From: Lentisphaerota bacterium
GTDB taxonomy: Bacteria > Verrucomicrobiota > Kiritimatiellia > UBA8416 > JAFGTH01
DNA length: 10,688 nt
Assembly: GCA_016934225.1 (NCBI GenBank)
Contig: JAFGTH010000140.1
Coordinates: 1 to 10,688, forward strand
Direction: 5' to 3'
Position 1 is the stretch's first letter, and every line of letters begins with the position of its first letter. Under the pieces are notes generated by a model that saw only the letters and a list, made by a program, of their open reading frames with translations, searched no databases and was not told the origin of the DNA. Positions 7,791 through 10,688 of the stretch are shown in pieces. The position numbers and the translations under genes are program-made.

Positions 7791-9243
7791 AGAAAAGGGC
7801 AGGATCAAAGACATAAAGGAAATCATAGTCAGAATAGAAGGTCTTCCTACGTGTCTATATGGTCAGATAGTGATCATGGGCGATGGCATTGAAGGCATAA
7901 TTATGGGCTATGATGAAGAAGAAGTCATGGTTCTTGCGCTTGGCGATCCGACCAAATTAAAAATGGGCAAGGAAGTGGTCGGTGTGAGTGAGCCATTCAA
8001 AATTCCTGTCGGAGAAGGGCTTATAGGCAGGATGGTTGATGCGCTGGGCGCGCCGTGCGACAACGCCGGCGAGATTGTTGCGAACGATTACCTTCCTGTT
8101 TTCAGGGACTCACCGCCGATTACACATAGAGCAGCCATTAATGAATTCTTTCCGACCGGCACAAAAATTGTTGATATGTTGATACCACTGGCTAAAGGCC
8201 AAAGGCAACTGATTCTCGGCGATAGAATGACAGGCAAAACAGTTGTAGCTCTTGACGCTATTCTTAATCAAAAGGGCAAAGGAACCATTTGTATATATTG
8301 CTGCATCGGAAAATCCATGTCGAATCTTGAAAAAGCGGCTGCCGCCTTTCATGAAGGAGGCGCGCTGGCGTATACGGTAATAGTGGCGGCTACAGACAAT
8401 GCGCCTGTTGGCGAACAATACATTGTTCCTTTTTCGGCGTCGTCAATTGCGGATTTCTTTGCTTCTCACGGCAAGGATGTATTGGTTGTTTTTGACGACT
8501 TGACGAAACATGCCTGGGCCTACAGGCAGTTGTCTTTGCTCCTTGAGCGGCCGCCGGGCCGCGAGGCGTATCCCGGCGATATTTTTTACGTTCAGACACA
8601 GCTTATGGAAAGAGCCGGTCGCTTCAATAAGGACCATGGCGGAGGCTCCATTACGTTTCTCGGGATTGCCGAAACATTGCAGAACGACCTAACCGGTTAT
8701 ATACCGTCAAACTTATCATCAATGTGCGACGGACAGATATGTTTAAGCAGCACGGTGTTTGCCGAAGGCTTCAGACCGGCCATTGACATAGGTGTTTCTT
8801 TGTCTATCGTCGGAGGGAAAACACAACCGGATATTCTCAAAGTTCTGGCGCGCGGTCTCCGCGCCGATTATGCGCAGTACTCGGAAATAGTCAAGTTGAG
8901 CAAGTTGTCTTCCGGACTGTCGGACGATGCAGAACGGATTGTTAAAAAAGGAGAGATTATCAGAAAGGTCTTTCAACAGGGCGAATATCACCCTGTTTCC
9001 ATTGCCGAAGGAATCGTTTTGCTCTATGCAGTGGACAAAAACCTTCTTCTCGAATTTTCCGAAGCCCAGCAAACCAAATTCTGCAAAGAGATATTTGCTT
9101 TTGCCATGAAAGAAAGCCCTGGATTAATCGAAGCAATATTGGTTGCATCAACCATGACTCCGGATATAGAAAACGGCTTGCAGAACTTGTTCGCGAAGTA
9201 TCGCGCCACTCTGGATAAAGCAGAGGTGAAGCCATCAAAGTGA
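7741..9243 (+). CDS. atpA: F-type ATPase alpha-like subunit 2 (arginine finger lost; sits in the beta position)
   Basis: This 500-residue protein is a full-length alpha homologue and a paralogue of the gene before it. Its beta barrel includes Gly-Leu-Pro-Thr-Cys at 34-38. Walker A is Gly-Asp-Arg-Met-Thr-Gly-Lys-Thr at 160-167, Walker B ends in Asp252-Asp253, and Pro-Gly-Arg-Glu-Ala-Tyr-Pro-Gly-Asp is at 272-280. Lys191 replaces alpha Gln / beta Glu. The arginine-finger position is Ile356 (Ser-Leu-Ser-Ile-Val-Gly-Gly), so unlike its partner it cannot supply the finger to a neighbouring site. No beta hallmark (Gly-Glu-Arg-Thr-Arg-Glu, DELSEED) is present, and the C-terminal domain reads as alpha. 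The ATG at 7741 has a strong AGGGAGGGG site. In N-type F-ATPase operons beta directly precedes epsilon, and this gene holds that place. A mixed alpha1/alpha2 hexamer is inferred. The stop TGA shares bases with the GTG start of epsilon. Confidence 0.92.
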   Translation: MSKSPGSLIPLFKIKVEEKGRIKDIKEIIVRIEGLPTCLYGQIVIMGDGIEGIIMGYDEEEVMVLALGDPTKLKMGKEVVGVSEPFKIPVGEGLIGRMVDALGAPCDNAGEIVANDYLPVFRDSPPITHRAAINEFFPTGTKIVDMLIPLAKGQRQLILGDRMTGKTVVALDAILNQKGKGTICIYCCIGKSMSNLEKAAAAFHEGGALAYTVIVAATDNAPVGEQYIVPFSASSIADFFASHGKDVLVVFDDLTKHAWAYRQLSLLLERPPGREAYPGDIFYVQTQLMERAGRFNKDHGGGSITFLGIAETLQNDLTGYIPSNLSSMCDGQICLSSTVFAEGFRPAIDIGVSLSIVGGKTQPDILKVLARGLRADYAQYSEIVKLSKLSSGLSDDAERIVKKGEIIRKVFQQGEYHPVSIAEGIVLLYAVDKNLLLEFSEAQQTKFCKEIFAFAMKESPGLIEAILVASTMTPDIENGLQNLFAKYRATLDKAEVKPSK

Positions 9244-9461
9244 CGATCTTAAATCCGAAACATGTGCTCTTTGACGGAGAGGCAAGCAGCGTATTTTTAC
9301 CCGGTGATATGGCCGAGTTCGAGTTGCTTGACTATCACGCGCCGATTGTCAGCCTGTTGCGGCCGGGCAAAGTGCAAATTGATTGGCAAACAACTATTCC
9401 CATAAAAAGGGGAATGGTGAAATTCGACAACAACGAATGTATGGTATTGGTGGAGGAATAA
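9240..9461 (+). CDS. atpC: F-type ATPase epsilon subunit, short form (beta-sandwich domain only)
   Basis: The 73-residue product matches the N-terminal beta sandwich of F1 epsilon, with the diagnostic stretch Tyr-His-Ala-Pro-Ile-Val-Ser-Leu-Leu-Arg-Pro-Gly at about 32-43 (E. coli has Gly-His-Ala-Pro-Leu-Leu followed by Lys-Pro-Gly). Epsilon joins gamma to the c-ring. The C-terminal helical hairpin, which inhibits ATP hydrolysis in many F-ATPases, is absent; E. coli epsilon is about 139 residues. The start is GTG, overlapping the TGA of alpha-like 2 by 4 nt (GTGA), with GAGGTGAAG shortly upstream, so translation is probably coupled. Short epsilons of this kind also occur in some other F-ATPases. 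Confidence 0.85.
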   Translation: MTILNPKHVLFDGEASSVFLPGDMAEFELLDYHAPIVSLLRPGKVQIDWQTTIPIKRGMVKFDNNECMVLVEE

Positions 9462-9479
9462 CTGAAACCGTTTCTCCCT

Positions 9480-9488
9480 GGGAAAGGA
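9480..9488 (+). promoter_or_regulatory. Ribosome binding site deciding the TTG start of subunit c
   Basis: GGGAAAGGA ends 4 nt before the TTG at 9493. The next in-frame ATG would remove most of the first half of helix 1, so the TTG is needed for a two-helix c subunit. Confidence 0.6.
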
Positions 9489-9492
9489 ATAA

Positions 9493-9708
9493 TTGGAAGG
9501 CTTTATAATATTTCTGGTAATGTTTGTGACGATTATTGGCCCGTCGGCGGTCATCGCCGCCATAGGTTATGCGAGCATTCGGGCGCTTGGCCGGAATCCG
9601 TCCGCAGCCGGAAAAATATTGCATGCGATGATTATAGCGCTGCTTTTCGCCGAGTCCATTGCGGTTATAGCGTTATTGATACTTTTTCAGCTTTTTGGTC
9701 GGGGATAA
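9493..9708 (+). CDS. atpE: F-type ATPase subunit c
   Basis: This 71-residue protein is a two-helix hairpin: helix 1 about 4-31, polar loop Gly-Arg-Asn-Pro at 33-36 (equivalent to the usual Arg-Gln-Pro loop), helix 2 about 42-68. Glu54, in Phe-Ala-Glu-Ser-Ile, lies 18 residues after the loop proline, as in Ilyobacter tartaricus c, and is the ion-binding carboxylate; Ser55 follows it. Other sodium ligands are missing: the helix-1 Gln position is Ile21, and the position five after Glu54 is Ile59 rather than Tyr. The usual Gly-x-Gly-x-Gly packing motif of helix 1 is reduced to Ile-Gly-Pro-Ser-Ala-Val-Ile-Ala-Ala-Ile-Gly. It would form the rotor ring. It lies 31 nt after epsilon; in N-type operons the a subunit gene precedes c, but there is no room for it here. 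Confidence 0.9.
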   Translation: MEGFIIFLVMFVTIIGPSAVIAAIGYASIRALGRNPSAAGKILHAMIIALLFAESIAVIALLILFQLFGRG

Positions 9709-9744
9709 AATGAAAACAAAAATGAAATATTGGGAAACGACGAA

Positions 9745-10491
9745 ATGCAAGATGTGCTGAGAGTGATATTGCCTATAGTCGTCGCGAATGCCGTAGTGCT
9801 TGCGGTGATCCTGTTCATCGTAAAGAAAATATTGCTTAGCGACACCATGCGCGCTGTGGAGCGAATACGTCAAGTGGAGGCCGAGGTTCGTCGAAAGGAA
9901 GAAGATGTCCGCAGAGAAGTCGAGGAGCACGAAAAGGAGTTTTCAAAGAAAAAAGCCGAAGCGGAAGAAGATCTGCAAAAACGCCGGTTGGAATCGGAAG
10001 CTGAAGTGGCCGCTATGAGAGAACGAACGCTTTCCGACGCAAGAAAGGAAAGCGACAAGATAATTGAACAGGCAAAAAAGAATGAAGAGCGACAACGGCA
10101 ACAGGTTTTACAAGAGATGGAAGAAAAGGCTGTTGATTACGGCAGCCAGATATTCAAGCTGGTTTTCAGCGAGGAAATGAACGCCGCAATCAACACCCAT
10201 TTTATAGACGAATTATTGGGTGCGCTAGAGGAAATCGACGCTTCAAGTATAACGGTAGACTGCAACGACACGGCTTTTATATCAAGTCATCCTATTAATC
10301 CGAAGCAGAAAAAACGAATAGAGACATTGCTCGCGGAGAAATTTAAAACCCAGATCAAGGTACAGGAAACGGTTAAAGAAGATCTGCTTGGAGGATTGAT
10401 ACTCAAGCTTGGAAGTTTGGAAATCGACGGCAGTCTCTTGAACAGGTTCAATGAGGCTGTTAGTGAAGTTAAAAAGTCAGTTCAAATATAA
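9745..10491 (+). CDS. atpF: F-type ATPase b-delta fusion (peripheral stalk)
   Basis: Counted from the ATG at 9745 the protein has 248 residues. That ATG has GGGAAA about 7 nt upstream; an in-frame TTG at 9730 would add five residues but has no site. It has one membrane helix (about 4-27), then a long charged coiled coil (about 32-130) as in subunit b, a helical segment (about 130-165) and a C-terminal domain like the end of delta: Leu-Leu-Gly-Gly-Leu-Ile-Leu-Lys-Leu-Gly, then Ile-Asp-Gly-Ser at 227-230 and Leu-x-Arg-Phe (E. coli delta has Val-Ile-Asp-Gly-Ser and Arg-Leu). The six-helix N-terminal domain of delta, which grips the alpha N-terminus, is not seen. N-type ATPases have a b subunit of similar length with a delta-like end. 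It should form the stator linking head to membrane; no a subunit is encoded here for it to anchor to. Confidence 0.88.
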   Translation: MQDVLRVILPIVVANAVVLAVILFIVKKILLSDTMRAVERIRQVEAEVRRKEEDVRREVEEHEKEFSKKKAEAEEDLQKRRLESEAEVAAMRERTLSDARKESDKIIEQAKKNEERQRQQVLQEMEEKAVDYGSQIFKLVFSEEMNAAINTHFIDELLGALEEIDASSITVDCNDTAFISSHPINPKQKKRIETLLAEKFKTQIKVQETVKEDLLGGLILKLGSLEIDGSLLNRFNEAVSEVKKSVQI

Positions 10492-10503
10492 ACAGGAGCG
10501 GCA

Positions 10504-10521
10504 ATGGGAGGCAGGCGATAG
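10504..10521 (+). other. Five-codon mini-ORF in frame with and abutting the gamma start
   Basis: An ATG at 10504, preceded at good spacing by AGGAG (10494-10498), reads Met-Gly-Gly-Arg-Arg and stops at TAG 10519-10521. The GTG start of gamma follows directly at 10522 in the same frame. It may be a coupling leader, a relic of a longer gamma N-terminus cut by an amber codon, or chance; its GGAGG (10507-10511) also serves as the site for the GTG. Confidence 0.4.
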
Positions 10522-10688
10522 GTGCAATTGACCGACCTTAAAAAGGAGTTGCAGTTTAATAGCGATCTGCTTGGGCTCATAGAGATGCTTAAAGATCTGG
10601 CCGGTCAGCAGTATCACGTTATGGAAAAGCAGAAAGAACGGTTCGATGAATTCATGAATGCCTTTTCCGGTTTTTTTCGAGTCGTGAA
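10522..10688 (+). CDS. atpG: F-type ATPase gamma subunit, N-terminal part (3' end outside the window)
   Basis: Fifty-five codons are visible before the window ends. The start is GTG at 10522 with GGAGG 10 nt upstream; a TTG at 10528 is an alternative. The pattern Leu-x-x-Leu-Lys-Lys-Glu-Leu, then Asp-Leu-Leu-x-Leu-Ile-Glu-Met-Leu-Lys-Asp-Leu-Ala, then an amphipathic helix, matches the N-terminal coiled-coil helix of gamma (family pattern: D-L-x-x-V-V-x-T-M-K-x-L-A in divergent/N-type gammas). Gamma would be the central shaft turning in the alpha-like head. It follows b-delta by 30 nt; N-type operons have alpha between b and gamma, but here both alpha genes have moved to the front. The call rests on a short, divergent stretch. 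Confidence 0.68.
   Translation, partial: MQLTDLKKELQFNSDLLGLIEMLKDLAGQQYHVMEKQKERFDEFMNAFSGFFRVV

Noticed and set aside
6315..9243. The pair as Rho, FliI/type III secretion or V/A-type ATPases
   Set aside because: Walker A, the Pro-Gly-Arg-x-Ala-x-Pro-Gly-Asp signature, the C-terminal domain and the epsilon/c/b-delta context all point to F-type alpha.
9493..9708. Sodium-specific c subunit, as in typical N-type ATPases
   Set aside because: Glu54-Ser55 is present, but the helix-1 Gln is Ile and the helix-2 Tyr is Ile, so the known sodium ligand set is incomplete; ion choice cannot be assigned.
9710..9760. Small ATG frame of 16 codons between c and b-delta
   Set aside because: No domain or conserved pattern, no ribosome binding site, and it overlaps the b-delta start in another frame.

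Overview
The window suggests a bacterium with an ordinary genetic code (TAA, TAG and TGA all terminate genes here) and frequent TTG/GTG starts. Composition looks close to balanced by eye. Giant Ig-repeat proteins and coiled-coil surface proteins recall PVC/Omnitrophota-like or other environmental Gram-negative lineages, but no marker gene fixes the taxon, so the lineage is a weak inference. Every gene is on the + strand and closely spaced; no antisense gene, RNA gene, mobile element or CRISPR is supported.

Layout. (1) 1-4854: the 3' part of a giant, probably exported protein. Its frame is open to the left edge, giving 1617 codons visible. It has seven ~100-residue Ig-like units, a linker, three ~120-residue units of a second kind, a helical stretch, another Ig-like insert and a long helical/coiled-coil C-terminus. 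(2) 4971-6293: a 440-residue protein with a signal peptide, two copies of a ~78-residue beta domain, helical linkers, one C-terminal membrane helix and a short cytoplasmic tail. (3) 6315 to the right edge: a compact, highly divergent F-type rotary ATPase cluster ordered alpha-like 1, alpha-like 2, short epsilon, c, b-delta fusion, gamma (partial).

The ATPase cluster is the unusual part. Gene order and subunit style (short epsilon, b with a delta-like C-terminal domain) recall the N-type 'alternate' F1F0 ATPases. However, the beta position is taken by a second alpha paralogue, and the a, Q and R subunit genes that N-type operons carry between epsilon and c are absent. Both alpha-like proteins keep intact Walker A and Walker B motifs but have Lys where catalytic beta has Glu and ordinary alpha has Gln. 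Only the first keeps the alpha arginine finger. The c subunit keeps the membrane glutamate at the canonical spacing.

Taken together, the window may encode a rotary-ATPase-derived machine in which an alpha1/alpha2 head on a c-ring is genetically tied to a membrane-anchored periplasmic protein and a giant fibre-like surface protein. That functional link is inference from gene order. The missing beta and a subunits could lie downstream of gamma or elsewhere in the genome.
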